Translations under genes and position numbers: made by a program | Notes under the pieces: model-generated | Databases searched by the model: none | Told to the model about the DNA's origin: nothing | The model's input: only the letters and a program-made list of their open reading frames with translations | NCBI GenBank assembly: GCA_920105625.2 | Contig: OV050030.1 | Location: 28,948,516-29,012,515 of the forward strand | DNA length: 64,000 nt | Direction: 5' to 3' | Source of the DNA: Clusia tigrina | Lineage: Eukaryota; Arthropoda; Insecta; Diptera; Clusiidae | Part shown: positions 22,224 to 34,774 of the stretch, in pieces | How positions within the stretch are numbered: position 1 is the first letter of the stretch | Layout of the letters: every line of letters starts with the position of its first letter

Positions 22224-23945
22224 ATGATGACGGGTGCAGAGCGTATTCGAAAATATCGCAAAAAAATACAATCAAGTGAAAACTTAACACAAATAGAACG
22301 TTTAAAAAATGCGAAAAGAATGAAAATTTACCGAAAAAATCTTAAAGAAAAACTTAAAAATGATGATTCGTTATCAAAGAAACTAAAGGCTGACCACCGA
22401 AACCGTATGGAAAGTTATAGAAAGAAAATAAAGCAACAAAATCAACAAGAGCAACGAATAATATCGTTGGATGGTGCATATAAGTGCAAAAATACCCTTT
22501 ACAAGGCCTTAAAAAAAGTAGAATTAGCGTTACCAAAAGACATTAACAAAAAAAAGTAAATTCTTAGAATGCTTACAGAAAAATACTGAAAGAGGAAGAA
22601 GAAGCTCAAACAAAAAATACGGTTGACGAAAATGTTAAAATGATTTATGAGTTTTACACTAATGATGACATCTCTACGGAAACTGCCGGAAGAAAGTCCA
22701 CACTTATATCAAAATCAAATAACCTTCCAATATCTAAAAGATTCATGGTTATGACAATTGGAGAAGCATATGAATTGTTTAAAACAACGTTTCCAGAAAC
22801 AAATATTTCACGTACTAAATTTCATAACAACCGAACAAAACACGTGGAATTATCTAGTAAGCTTCCACATAACATGTGTGTTTGCCAATACCACGCCAAT
22901 TTTTCATTTTTATTGGAAGCTATGTTTGCCATTTTTCGTATGTTCCCATCTAACTTTGGGAATTTTTTAAAAAAAGTGTGTTGTGACGAAACCAATGAAG
23001 TTTGTATGAGGAATGAATGCAACAAGTGCATTAAAGACATTAAAGATGCTTTCGTCCCTTTAATTTATATTAATCAACTCGAAGAGCTTACTGAATGGAA
23101 GCATTGGAGAATCGTTGATAAACGCATGGTCCTCAGTCATACGAAAGGACCAATAACTGATTTGATAAATGAATTGGAATCTCAGTTACCTTCCTTTAAA
23201 CTACACACTTATGTTAAAAGGACGCAACAAAAATATTTTCAAGACCGAAAAATATCAATTAAATAAGATGAAGCTGTTCTGCAAGTCGATTTTGCAGGAA
23301 AACTATAGGCTCCCCACTCAAAATGAAATTCAATCAGCTCATTTCAGTTACTCTCAAGTAACCATATTTACTTGTGTTGCCTGGTTGCACAATTGCACAA
23401 GATCATTTGCTATTACGAGCGTTGAACTGTCACATAATAAATATGATGTTTATTGCTTTCTTCAGGTAATTGTAAAGAAACTTAAAAAACAATATGTTAT
23501 TTCGAAGTTATTTTTATTTTCTGATGGCTGTGCAAGTCAATTTAAAAACAAATTCATTTTGTGTACTATATCGTTTTTTAAAGAAAAATTCGTATTGACC
23601 CACTTTGAGTGGAATTTTTTTGCTACTGCTCACGGAAAGGGTGCAGTAGACGGAATTGGAGCTGTCGTAATGAGAAAAATTTGGCAAATGGTGAAAGCTC
23701 AGAATATTGTTCTTTATAACGCCCATGATTTTTTTAAATTGGCAAAAAACAATATAAATGGTATTTTTATTTTATATGTAAGCAGTACATACATAAAAAA
23801 TACAGCTGGATTTCTTTCGGAAAGATGGGGTATCGTTAAGGGCATTCCCGGCATTAAAAGCAACCATTATTTTTCATCACTTAACGAAAATGTGCTCGAA
23901 ATAGCACTAACGGCAGATCCATCAAAACATACAATTTATTTATAA
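22224..23945 (+). pseudogene. Transposase of the 3.3 kb transposon, three frame segments
   Basis: Segment 1 (22224-22559) is a Lys/Arg-rich DNA-binding-type region opening with TGAERIRKYRKK and containing RNRMESYRKKIKQQ. Segment 2 (22640-23266) contains CVCQYHANFSFLLEAM and MRNECNKCIKD, a Cys/His cluster that could bind zinc. It ends at a TAA, after which DEAVLQVDFA continues in the same frame, giving a likely first catalytic Asp. A 1 nt-type shift then leads to segment 3 (to 23945): ENYRLPTQNEIQSAHFSYSQ, LFSDGCASQFKNK with a likely second Asp, and FFATAHGKGAVDGIGAVV with a third candidate acidic residue. This arrangement fits an RNase H-fold cut-and-paste transposase. Two frame breaks and a stop make it inactive, although each segment is well preserved. 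Assignment of catalytic residues is inference. Confidence 0.7.
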
Positions 23946-24073
23946 ACATATATACATTAATAAATTAATTTATAAACATAACACATGAATTAAATAATGT
24001 TATTAAAAAAGATTATGAATTGTTTTGTTAAAATAAATACAATTGTTTTTATTTATATACTACTGGAAGAAAT

Positions 24074-24477
24074 GTAGCGTGCGTAATGTAGCGTGCGTAA
24101 CGCTGGGTTCACGGCTTTTGTAAAAAAACTACAACATTTTTTGACTGCAAGTAAGTTATTTTAGAATTCTCTTACATTCATCTTTCTTTTAAGTATTTAA
24201 TTTTTCTGCTTTATTATGCAAAATTTGCTAAAAATTACAAAAATATACCTCAACCTTCAAAGCTACTTCCATTTTTTGTAGCGTGCGTAACTGAGAGCAT
24301 TTGAGATCAAATTTTTCGCAACTTATACCTGTTAAAAAAAATATTTTGATGACATTCGAAAGTACACTCAAATCCCACTAAACACTGTGTATAACTTGAA
24401 GGTATGTCTTTTGAAAGACCAAAAAATTGTTATATTTATTATTTCCGAAAACGCGTACGAATGTAGCGTTCGTAACG
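24074..24477 (+). repeat. Right subterminal 15-mer repeats (four copies)
   Basis: Copies at 24074-24088 and 24088-24102 (sharing one base), 24278-24292 and 24463-24477. All derive from gtagcgtgcgtaacg, with one or two changes each. They lie between the transposase stop codon and the right terminus. Confidence 0.75.
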
Positions 24478-24493
24478 CAGGATTAGCCCATAT

Positions 24494-25513
24494 GATCAGC
24501 ATTCGAACAAAAGAAATACTGCTCTGCCGCATTCCTTGATATTAGGCAATCCTTTGAGGGCTCAAAGGGCTCATATATAAGTTTAAAGAAGTTCTTCCAA
24601 AGAAATTCTACAAACTATTTGAAACCTACATTAAAGGCAGAAAATGCATGGTAAGCCAAGGTGACTATACATCCGACTACTTTGATATGAAAGAAGGAGT
24701 CCCTCAAGGCAGTGTGCTTCGACCACTGCTGTATTTGCTTGTTACAGCTGACATGCCAACTTCCGATCACACGGCTATATTCACATTTGCCGATGATACC
24801 GCCATACTGAGTACAAACAGCTCCCATCTTGAATTCTCGCAATGGCTACAGAGCCACTTACTGTCTATTGAACAGTGGCTTAACAAATGGAGCATAAAAG
24901 TCAACGAAGCTAAATGTGCACACCTAACATTCACCTTAAGGAAGGACACGTCCCCCTCTATTAGCATCAATCGTGAAAACATTCCACAACGCTCTGACAT
25001 AAAGTACCTGGAAATCCACTTAGACAGAGGATTAGCCTTGACTAAAGACATTGACTTAAAATTAGCTCCATACCTTGAACTGGCTACTAAATAAGCATTT
25101 GCCTTGCCTTAGAATATAAGGTAATAATTTATACTAGCGTCATTAAGCCTATATGGACATATGGGATTCAATTGTGGGGCACCGCGTGTCTGTCAAACAG
25201 GGAGTAACTCCAACGCCTCCAATCGAAAATTTTGAGAATGATCACCGGAGCTCCATGGTACTTGAGGAACTTAAACATCCACCGTGACCTGAATATACCC
25301 ACGATTGAAAATGAATTGGTGAACACCTACAAAACATACGCTCTTAAATTGGAAAATCACCCAAACTGCTTGGCGAGGAATCTACTAAAGCTTCCATCTA
25401 CAAGACGCCTGAAAAGGATATATACCTTATACCTTAGACTTTATTTAATAACTTCTTATTACATGCTGTGGAAAAACCAAATATTTGATGCAGTGGCTGA
25501 GGATATTACCTAG
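24494..25513 (+). pseudogene. Jockey LINE reverse transcriptase, C-terminal half
   Basis: It resumes with AFEQKKYCSAAFLDIRQSF and continues to KEGVPQGSVLRPLLYLL and FTFADDTAILSTNSS, so the catalytic FADD box is intact. The frame ends at 25092 with a TAA. The C-terminal part follows with lesions, including a TAG near 25204: PIWTYGIQLWGTA, then LRNLNIHRDLNIPTIENEL to about 25513. A short deletion or shift in the strand between FLDIRQSF and IYKFKE has removed the residues that normally follow the first catalytic Asp. Confidence 0.8.
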
Positions 25514-26354
25514 ATGTATAAATGTAGTCTTGTAATCTTAGAAAATTACAGTTAGTTCTTAACAAAGAAAGATTCGGTAAATAAATAGATGTTAAAACAA
25601 GAAAAGAATCATGGTGCCACACTGGTGCCAACCAAATATTTAACATACAGCCCTACATCTAGCAACTTCCCAATCCTAAGCCCAGTCCACACCTAGCTCC
25701 ATCCCTGTTGTATACAGCCTCATTCATAGATCAGTATAGATACGCAGCTTGGCGAAACCAAAAACAAAACCAATACAAAACGAAATGCATTAGTATGTAT
25801 ATAGTCTATAGAAAATTATTTTTCACCACGGACGACTAGCAAAAGTGACCCTGGTGAAAAACACCACTTGTACATCACTTTTATTTCTTTTACAAAAGAG
25901 AGTTGCCGAAGTATACAGTTTCGTAGTACATTGTTGTATATTCATATTACCAAAGACAATATACAACAAGACTGTGCAAATCGCTCTTTAGAAAACAGGG
26001 GACATGCAACGCATGGCATCGCCGTGGACCTGCTGTCAAAATGTAACATTTTCTGCTAAAAATGATTATAACAGCGGCATATTAACAGTGAATTTAAATA
26101 GAAATTTGAAAAAATTTAATTTCAGCCAAAAAATTTCTAAATTATTAAAATGTATTTTTAAATATTTATTGCTATTTACAATATATATTTTAATAAATAA
26201 ATTACTATTATTACGTTAATTGTATTTTGAATATGTCCATATGTATATGAAACTGCATCGTGGCCAATGTTTGGCCAAAGCAACAACCCTCTGCTGTTGG
26301 ATTAATGAATTCAAAACGGTTTGACTCCCTAAAATGCCGCAAAATTGCCGAGAT

Positions 26355-26440
26355 ATTTGCAGGCATCGGTAGCTCAAGGGGTAAAGCGTTGGCCTATCAA
26401 CTTTATGATGCCGGTTACAAAGCCGCTGAGAAATGAATTT
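26355..26440 (+). repeat. tRNA-like relic (SINE head or tRNA pseudogene)
   Basis: ggtagctcaaggggtaaagc at about 26370 is a good A-box, and gatgccggttacaaagccgc about 40 nt later has the position and part of the sequence of a B box. The acceptor stem does not close and the T-loop is altered, so this is not a functional tRNA gene. Confidence 0.5.
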
Positions 26441-28304
26441 TCTTTATAATTTTTAATTGTTAATCTTTTTTTTAAAGACAACTTATATGTTTTTATAAAA
26501 AATAATAAAAATAATTTACGATTTTAACATAAATTATCCAGTTTTAAATGATTTTGCTGGGCCACATTTATATGCTGCTGCTATAGCAGAACACTGCAGC
26601 AATGAAGTTTATATTTTCTAAAAATAGTCATAACGACGATTCTTAACTCGGATACATAAATTCATGTGCGCATGAAATTGTGTTAGGATTTGTACGATCT
26701 CAATACCTTTATTGATGTTAGTTTTGTGATGCTTCTGCGCATTTCGTCTGAAGAGCTTATAAATTTCACAAAATCTAATCCAATCAAATATTTCGTTCTT
26801 TCATGTGCAATTTTGGGAAGCTGTTGTATTTCCGTATATACTATATTAAGCAAATTGTTATATTGATTTTATTGCTATGGTAAAGGAAGAATTTTGCAGA
26901 TGAATTAAAATTTGTTCTATTTATTTTATAATACATTATTTACAAAATAAAAATTAACTTAAATTAATATAATTAAATTTATATTATTATAAAATATAAA
27001 AAAACATGCAGTTACATAGAAGAACTTAGACAGCAAATAATTTAAAAAAAAAACTAAAAAGAAATCCCAAATATTATTCACAAATGTAGGTAAAAAGAGA
27101 TAATTTCATAAAAAGTATTTCCTATATACATAAGTGGATACACATCCAAAGACAACTTCACACTCACAAAGAAGCACGAAGCAGTAAGAAGTTTTTGAAC
27201 ATTTTTATTAGTTTTCATAACTCAAGTCTCCACGTCAAGGCGAGTTTCAGTATTGAGTGGCCGGTTGTAGTATTTCGAATGGCGTTTGTGCAAAAACATG
27301 CTAGCAAGTCGACTTGGCTAAACCCTGCACACATCATGTCGACATTTTTTAAAGAAAATGTCAAATGAAATGGACAAAAAGATTCACCTTATATTAAAAT
27401 ATGTTTTACTAAACTTTATTGATCCTAATATAAATTTAAAATTTCTTGGATTTTTAAATACTTGAAATTATTTTTTATAGATTTTTGATTATAATAATTT
27501 TCGATTATGAAGTGGTTTATTATGCGTTGGAACACAATCATGGTTGAACTACATTTTTCCATAGGAAATAAATGTTTATATGTATATAGGTTATTGGATT
27601 ATATACGGTTTTATTTACAAAACTTTGTATATCAATGCATAACAAGAACATACTCGTATGTATGCATTTATTACTAGATATTGAAGTTCATAAAATTTAC
27701 TTCAAACATGAACTATGATACGTAAATAGGCAACGTGAATAGGCAACAGACGAACATATGAATATTAAAAGATTATCATTAATTTGAACAAAATTGGTCT
27801 TTTGTGCATAATAATTTTTTCTTCGGATAGACTCAAAAAATGTTTAATCGCATTCTGTTAAAGCGAAAATATGAAATATAAGATCGAAAGAATAAACTGT
27901 GCTGATATTTGTCCATACTGAAAATATTAAAATATCCAAAATTTCATGACAAATTGAATTCTAATTCTGCTTCACTTTATATGTATTTAAAGAAGCCCAA
28001 AATAAAATAAAAACTCCAATCGAGACGCTTTATTTTAATTTCATGTTTCTTATGGCACAATTCGCTACCTGCAAAATGATGAAAACACAAATATGTACAT
28101 ATGTATGTATGTATATATGTATGGATATGATTTGTCAAGATTGAATTTCATACCATTTTCTTCTTTATCAGACATGAAATAATTCTGCTCTAGATTTGGT
28201 CCAGTAAAATGTTAATACTGGTTAATTTAGGGAAAATAGTAAAATACTTTTATTATTATTTATAAAAATGATTATTAATTTAAAAAAAATTATTTGATAA
28301 ATAA

Positions 28305-28385
28305 AGCATTTTGGTGGGGCTCGAACCCTAAGCCATAAAAACTACAGCCCAACGCGCAAACCATTGAACTAAAGACACTAATGTC
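28305..28385 (-). repeat. tRNA-like relic with good B box
   Basis: On the minus strand, tagttcaatggtttgcgcg (A-box-like) is followed about 30 nt on by agggttcgagcccc, an almost perfect B box. The T-stem has only three pairs and the acceptor arms do not pair, so I read this as a tRNA pseudogene or a SINE head, not a tRNA gene. Confidence 0.55.
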
Positions 28386-29493
28386 ATCTTTGTTCATTTT
28401 CGAGTAGTATATTAGAGAGTCAAAGTATTTGCTGGTGCATTTCTGAATTAACTAAAATTTCTGTAATTCTGTACACAACAAATAACTTTTAGTTTTCTGC
28501 TGGTGCAGCCATGAAGATTTGCGATGCAATTCGATGGTGACATTTTTGGGGATAAAGAAATAAATTAAATAAATACATATTACTATTTATTAATTTTATA
28601 CACCAATTTTTGCATTTTCTTTTACTAATTTACAATATTCCCATAATTAGTTATAGAAATATACATTCCTACCTACGTAAATGAAATTATTCAAATGCAA
28701 TTAACTTACATATAGTAGTAGAAATATTTACAAAGTAGTTTTTTTTTTAAATATATATTGTAAAGTGCATTAATTTTAATATTAATTAAAATTTTTTTGT
28801 GATTTTTACAAATTTTTGTTTGAAATAGAAATTTAAAATTAAATTTACTATGAATATGCGTCGTTTTAGCATTGGAAATGTTCACTTTAACATTTTTTTC
28901 ACTGACTAGCTGCCTAGCGATAGCCATGAACAAATAGTATTGGTTAGATTTGATATTACTGTCTTATTAATCTGAATTGTACTAATTTTTATGTTATCAA
29001 TATACTAATAATTAATAAATAATAAGACTATTAAATCTGCATTTCTTAATTTTCCTATTATGACAATAAAAACCATTCCTTCTTAAACTCATAAAATTAA
29101 TTTACTTTGAATCTGTTATGAATCGTTTTTAGCAGAATAATGTTATGTTTAACATCTGTTAACGGTTTCAGGGCGATTGCCATTCAATTCCATTCCACTC
29201 TTTTGCCAAAGAGAGCGGCGGAAGCTCTATACGTAAATACTCTTTGATATTACTATCAATATAATGAGTTAGTAAAGTAAGTAATAGAAAAGCATAACAT
29301 TTAATGAACTGAATACTACAATTCAGCTTATTATTTATAGCCGCATTGATATCTGTGAAAACTGTGAACAAGGGGATCATCATTAACCATGCACATATGT
29401 TTTGGCTTCTTCTATGCAGCGTGGGAACTGTACACAAGCTGGAACTGAAGTAGCTTTTTCCGATTAGGCTTTAAGCGCTAAAGCTTTTTTTCT

Positions 29494-29702
29494 GAAGTGC
29501 GCATTGTAAACTAATTATCAACCACCAATCTGGGAAGTGCGCATTGTAAACTAATTATCAACCACCAATCGTCAGATTTCAGCTTATCCATCATATCCAT
29601 CAACCACACACGTGAGTTTTCAGCTTATCCACAAACCACGGATGCCAGCTTTTACCTCATTCACAAACCCCGCACGACAACTTTCAGTTTATCCACAAAC
29701 CA
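29494..29702 (+). repeat. Tandem repeat cluster
   Basis: gaagtgcgcattgtaaac and the following 19 bases (37 bp) occur twice with a period of 40 bp (29494 and 29534). They are followed by three to four degenerate units built on ttcagcttatccacaaacc, period about 35 bp. Both blocks are non-coding. Confidence 0.75.
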
Positions 29703-29929
29703 CATAAGCTCTGGTCCTGCTCTTTTGAGCCAGAACCGCCATATCTTATCTACTAAGTATGTAGTTATATAGTACTGAAGGGCAATTATGGCATAAATAC
29801 ACTACAAGGATAGGGTGATAAATAAGTGATAAAATAAACAAAGAGGGGTTTCTTTGCCAGATATACATTTTATTCTCAATTTTACATATTTAAGTTCGAT
29901 GCACGTAGAACACAATTTTTTATTTATTT

Positions 29930-30850
29930 TTGACTCCCTTCTCAATATTTCCTAACAATGGAGAGACTTACATTCCCCAACGGTCTCTGGCAATGTGTTG
30001 CAACATATTTACTAGGGTCACATCCCACAGGAGAGAGTGTACCCGTTTTAACAGACTACTACTACAGGTTGTTATGTTTTTTGAAGAAAATTTCCTCTGA
30101 GATGATCATCAAGGCAATTTAAAAAATTTTCTGTAGTCTTGAAACACCTAAATCGCTTCGCACAGACAATGATTGACAATTCGGTAGCAATAAATTTAAA
30201 GACTTATTCAAAGAAAACAATATTGCGCTGGTAACAACGTCGTCATACTGGTCACATGTGAAGAAGGAAAATGAGAATTTGAATATATCATTTGTGAATA
30301 GACTGTCAATCGCTCACGCTAATAAACCAGATTAAAAACTTCAAAATATTCTAATGATATATGGTATTACACCCACAATTTTTTCCGGCCCGCTCCAACA
30401 AAAGTGATATTTAACTATAGGAGAAAAAAATTCCAGGCATAAGTGACTTAACAGAAAACATCATTGACTCATCAGCAATAGAATTGGAAGCGGAAAGAGA
30501 GTTGTGATACAGCGAGAAGCGGGAAGGATACTGAAAAAACTCATGTTTGGCAAAAAATGAACATCGATATGACTGAATACAGTTTTGGAAAGAAACGGAA
30601 AGAAGGTGCATTAAACAAGCAACGGTAAAATATTGAGAAGAATTATTACTCACATCAAAATGATTCCAGCGCCAACAATCTCCGAGCATTTCTCCTATGC
30701 AATTAAGTGTCCTCAATATTTCATAAGAAGGATGAAACGAAATTCAGATTTTGGAAACCTTTGTTGTGTGAAATATTTGCAGAACCTTATTTTAATAGGA
30801 GGAACGCGATGCATGTTGCTTAAAGGTATTCTCACTAGACTTAATTAAAT
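29930..30850 (+). pseudogene. Gypsy-like LTR-retrotransposon integrase relic
   Basis: Fragments in two or more frames resemble the core of a Ty3/gypsy integrase: LWQCVATYLLG, PTGESVPVLTDYYYR, then LRTDND near 30160, FKDLFKENNI and LSIAHANK, and further decayed C-terminal sequence. The Asp expected in the first catalytic block is replaced by Tyr; the second Asp is present; the third acidic block is unrecognisable. Several stops occur. No gag, protease, reverse transcriptase or LTRs are recognised around it, so it is an isolated old piece. Confidence 0.6.
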
Positions 30851-31974
30851 GTTATCGGTACAGCCATTAATGAGATCTGCCCTGCATATTATCAGAATGC
30901 GGCTTCCACCGAGCACCAGTACTATGATTACCTTGACTTGTTCTGATAAGGATTGAAGAGTGCTTTCATCTCTTATTGCTATATTCTTTACACTAAAAAT
31001 TTGGAAGCTTAAGGCAAACGAGGAGTCCAGATAACTACAATTGGATTCAGCAGAATTTTTATGATCAGAAACGAGAAACATATCATCGACTTTTTGCTAT
31101 TACACTAGTTTCGAATTCGAGTATGAATGTTATATTGTTAGCTGTTGTCTATTATAAAAATTCACATATTGCACAATTTATATGAAATCTCTCCCCTTGG
31201 TCATGCTTGGCTGCAGCGAACAGTTGGCCAGAGAGTGCACCGTGAGCTAAATAGGGCCATTAATTTATGCTTGGCCAAGTATGCCGTATCACAATCACCT
31301 CTATTAACAAATTAGATGGGGTCAATTAATAGCGCTGCGGGATTGAAACGACTGCGGGGAAATTTATTTATTTCATTAGATTGCAAGCCGCCAAAAACAA
31401 AAAAGGAATATTAATAATCAAATAATAGTAAAAATTTGTTTCCATATTTTTCTGTTTTTGTCTTTTGGAGTGTTGTCACTTTTATTTATGACAGTTTTAT
31501 ACCTGTAAATTAACCCGATAAGGAAAGATAAAATTAAAATATGTTGTCCTATAATTGTAATGCGCATAGTTTTGTTTTTGGTGCCACCATAATTAATGTT
31601 AATGTTGAGAGGGCAAATGAAGCCATAGAGCAGCTGTCACTGAAATTTCAGGGAATGAGCGCAATGCTATCATGCTCTATTTAGGGAATTTATTTTTTGT
31701 TAAGTATCAGATCTAAATGAGGAGGAGGGTTCGGGATGTTGACAGTATCAATTGAACATAAAAATGTTCTCGTCAAGTTTTAACCATCCATTAAATTGGG
31801 TAATCTCATTGTAGACGTTTGCACGCCATGTTCTCTCGATTTCTTAATATATGAAGGGCTCCAGAAGCTATCAACAGAAAACCAATATTTGACTCAAAAG
31901 GCTTATAATACCAACCGACAATTATATGCCAATTTGTAGGATAAAATATACACAATAGGACAAATCAATTATTA
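30851..31974. other. Non-coding; moderately complex sequence
   Basis: No coding signal. The part at about 31190-31310 is less AT-rich and of higher complexity than its surroundings and could be an old regulatory or conserved segment, but nothing in the sequence proves it. Confidence 0.4.
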
Positions 31975-33160
<1,186 letters not shown>

Positions 33161-33181
33161 GAAAAAACTGATTCTGATCAT

Positions 33182-33613
<432 letters not shown>

Positions 33614-33639
33614 AATGATCAGAATCAGTTTTTTCGAAA

Positions 33640-33760
33640 AATTGGCACAGATGGACAAAAAAAACTGATTCTGATCATTTATATATATATATATGTATAT
33701 TATATATATATATATATATAAATGATCAGAATCAGTTTTTTTTGTCCATCTGTGCCAATT
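33640..33760. repeat. Perfect 41 bp inverted repeat around a TA core
   Basis: 33640-33680 and 33720-33760 are exact reverse complements, including an 8 bp A or T run. The 39 bp between them is TA-rich and nearly self-complementary, so the whole 121 bp could form a single long hairpin. Half of this arm also flanks the larger (TA)n tract at 33182-33612. Confidence 0.9.
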
Positions 33761-33869
33761 TTTTCTCCACACCGTTGAAGATACCTTAATGAAGCTTTCC
33801 AAAGTGTCATCTTGGCCAAACTCAAGAAACAGTTTGCTATATGGGCGCATTTATTAAACCACGCCTTTA

Positions 33870-34168
33870 GATGACATATGAATGTGTAATGTGCATTGGG
33901 TTTATACTAGTGCGTGTCCAAAATATAAGCGGTATTCTACTGACACGCCCACAATTAACCAAAAAGAAGACTCATCAACGAAATTTCGAACAAGGGATCA
34001 GGCTACTAGTATTAAATATGACACACAAAATTAGGGGGACATTTATAGAGTACATGTTTAAATTATAGAACCTCTTCAAAATTGCTGGATCAAATTTTAT
34101 AAAAATAAGTATATTGGCACTACCTAGTCATTCACAAGAAATAGGGACGATTACGCTCCCTCCCTTAT
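33870..34168 (-). repeat. Repeat X, reverse-orientation copy, part 1
   Basis: The reverse complement shares ggttaattgtgggcgtgtca, the tgcgtgc/tagta block and gaaatttcgttga with 16900-17060 in the same order. The copy is cut at 34168 by the Harbinger-like element. Confidence 0.55.
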
Positions 34169-34707
34169 GCGGCCCATAGACGATACATCATGATAATACT
34201 CATTCGTATACGTGTTGATTGAAGCTCCGCCACAGACGAGTGATCAAAATCGAAAATCGTCATTTTTGCATAGTCGTCGTTGACTGAGGTCGTCATGTCG
34301 CTGTCGGATGATGAAGTTTTGTGTGCGCAAGTGCTTGTACTGTGCAAGGAAAAATTTTACAAAAAAGAAAAAAACAATTTTGGATGAAAGCTTGGCACAA
34401 AAAAAAAATAGTACAATAGCATTCAAGGGACTCCAGTAGAAACACATTTTCGTTATTTTTATCCGCAAACATCTTTACACATTGGCAGTCAAACTCAAAT
34501 GAGCAAAATTATCATGTAAATTGCCCACAAACGACGATTGTCCATACATCATCATCAGAATCATAATAAAATTTACCCTCAAAATCAAAATAATTTTGAT
34601 TTCCGGCGACCAATCAGTAATCACTGCGAGATCATGTCTATGTGACACATTCATGCACACATACTATTATATATGCGTATGATCATGACGTATCATCTAT
34701 GGGCCGC
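34169..34707. mobile_element. 539 bp TIR element, PIF/Harbinger-like MITE
   Basis: The ends 34169-34197 and 34679-34707 are inverted repeats matching at 26 of 29 positions and starting gcggcccatag. Flanking sequences are ttat on the left and tttat on the right, compatible with a TTA-type target but not proven. Inside, from about 34293 on the plus strand, a short frame reads MSLSDDEVLCAQVLVL and then WMKAWHKKK, which recalls the N-terminal nuclease-partner region of PIF/Harbinger elements. It would then be a deletion derivative. The Harbinger link is inference. Confidence 0.6.
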
Positions 34708-34774
34708 TTTATAATCGACTCTGAGTACCGCACCAAATATTACCCTAGCCATAATTCCAATGATGATATATATA

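Larger units (their letters stand above)
21204..24493 (+). mobile_element. 3.3 kb DNA transposon with HGKG-type transposase, superfamily unassigned
   Basis: It interrupts the jockey LINE exactly between two halves of one protein domain. The ends are inverted: ATATGGGC at 21204-21211 and GCCCATAT at 24486-24493, with partial matching inward (tgggcatatccc against tgggctaatcct). Six near-identical 15-mers, gtagcgtgcgtaacg, lie in the terminal regions, two near the left end and four near the right, all in the same orientation. The centre encodes a broken transposase (22224-23945). Target duplication is not clear, as the junction is AT-rich. I do not recognise the superfamily with confidence; Sola-like or a related DDD/E group is a possibility only. 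Confidence 0.75.
20530..25605 (+). mobile_element. Jockey-type LINE split by a DNA transposon
   Basis: Two halves, 20530-21203 and 24494-25605, read as one LINE reverse transcriptase. The left half stops just after the EQVHRI motif and the right half resumes with the residues that precede FLDI. The 3' end is A-rich and followed by non-repetitive sequence. It is 5'-truncated just upstream of the reverse transcriptase. It resembles, but is not identical to, the LINE at 7.4-11.7 kb. Confidence 0.85.
25606..29493. other. Non-coding AT-rich stretch
   Basis: Apart from two tRNA-like relics (26355 and 28305), no gene or mobile-element domain was recognised. Short open frames have AT-driven composition and no motifs. 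A small TATG/TACA simple repeat lies at about 28093-28125. Confidence 0.5.

Noticed and set aside
28305..28385. Functional tRNA gene
   Set aside because: A and B boxes are good but T-stem has only three pairs and the acceptor stem does not close.
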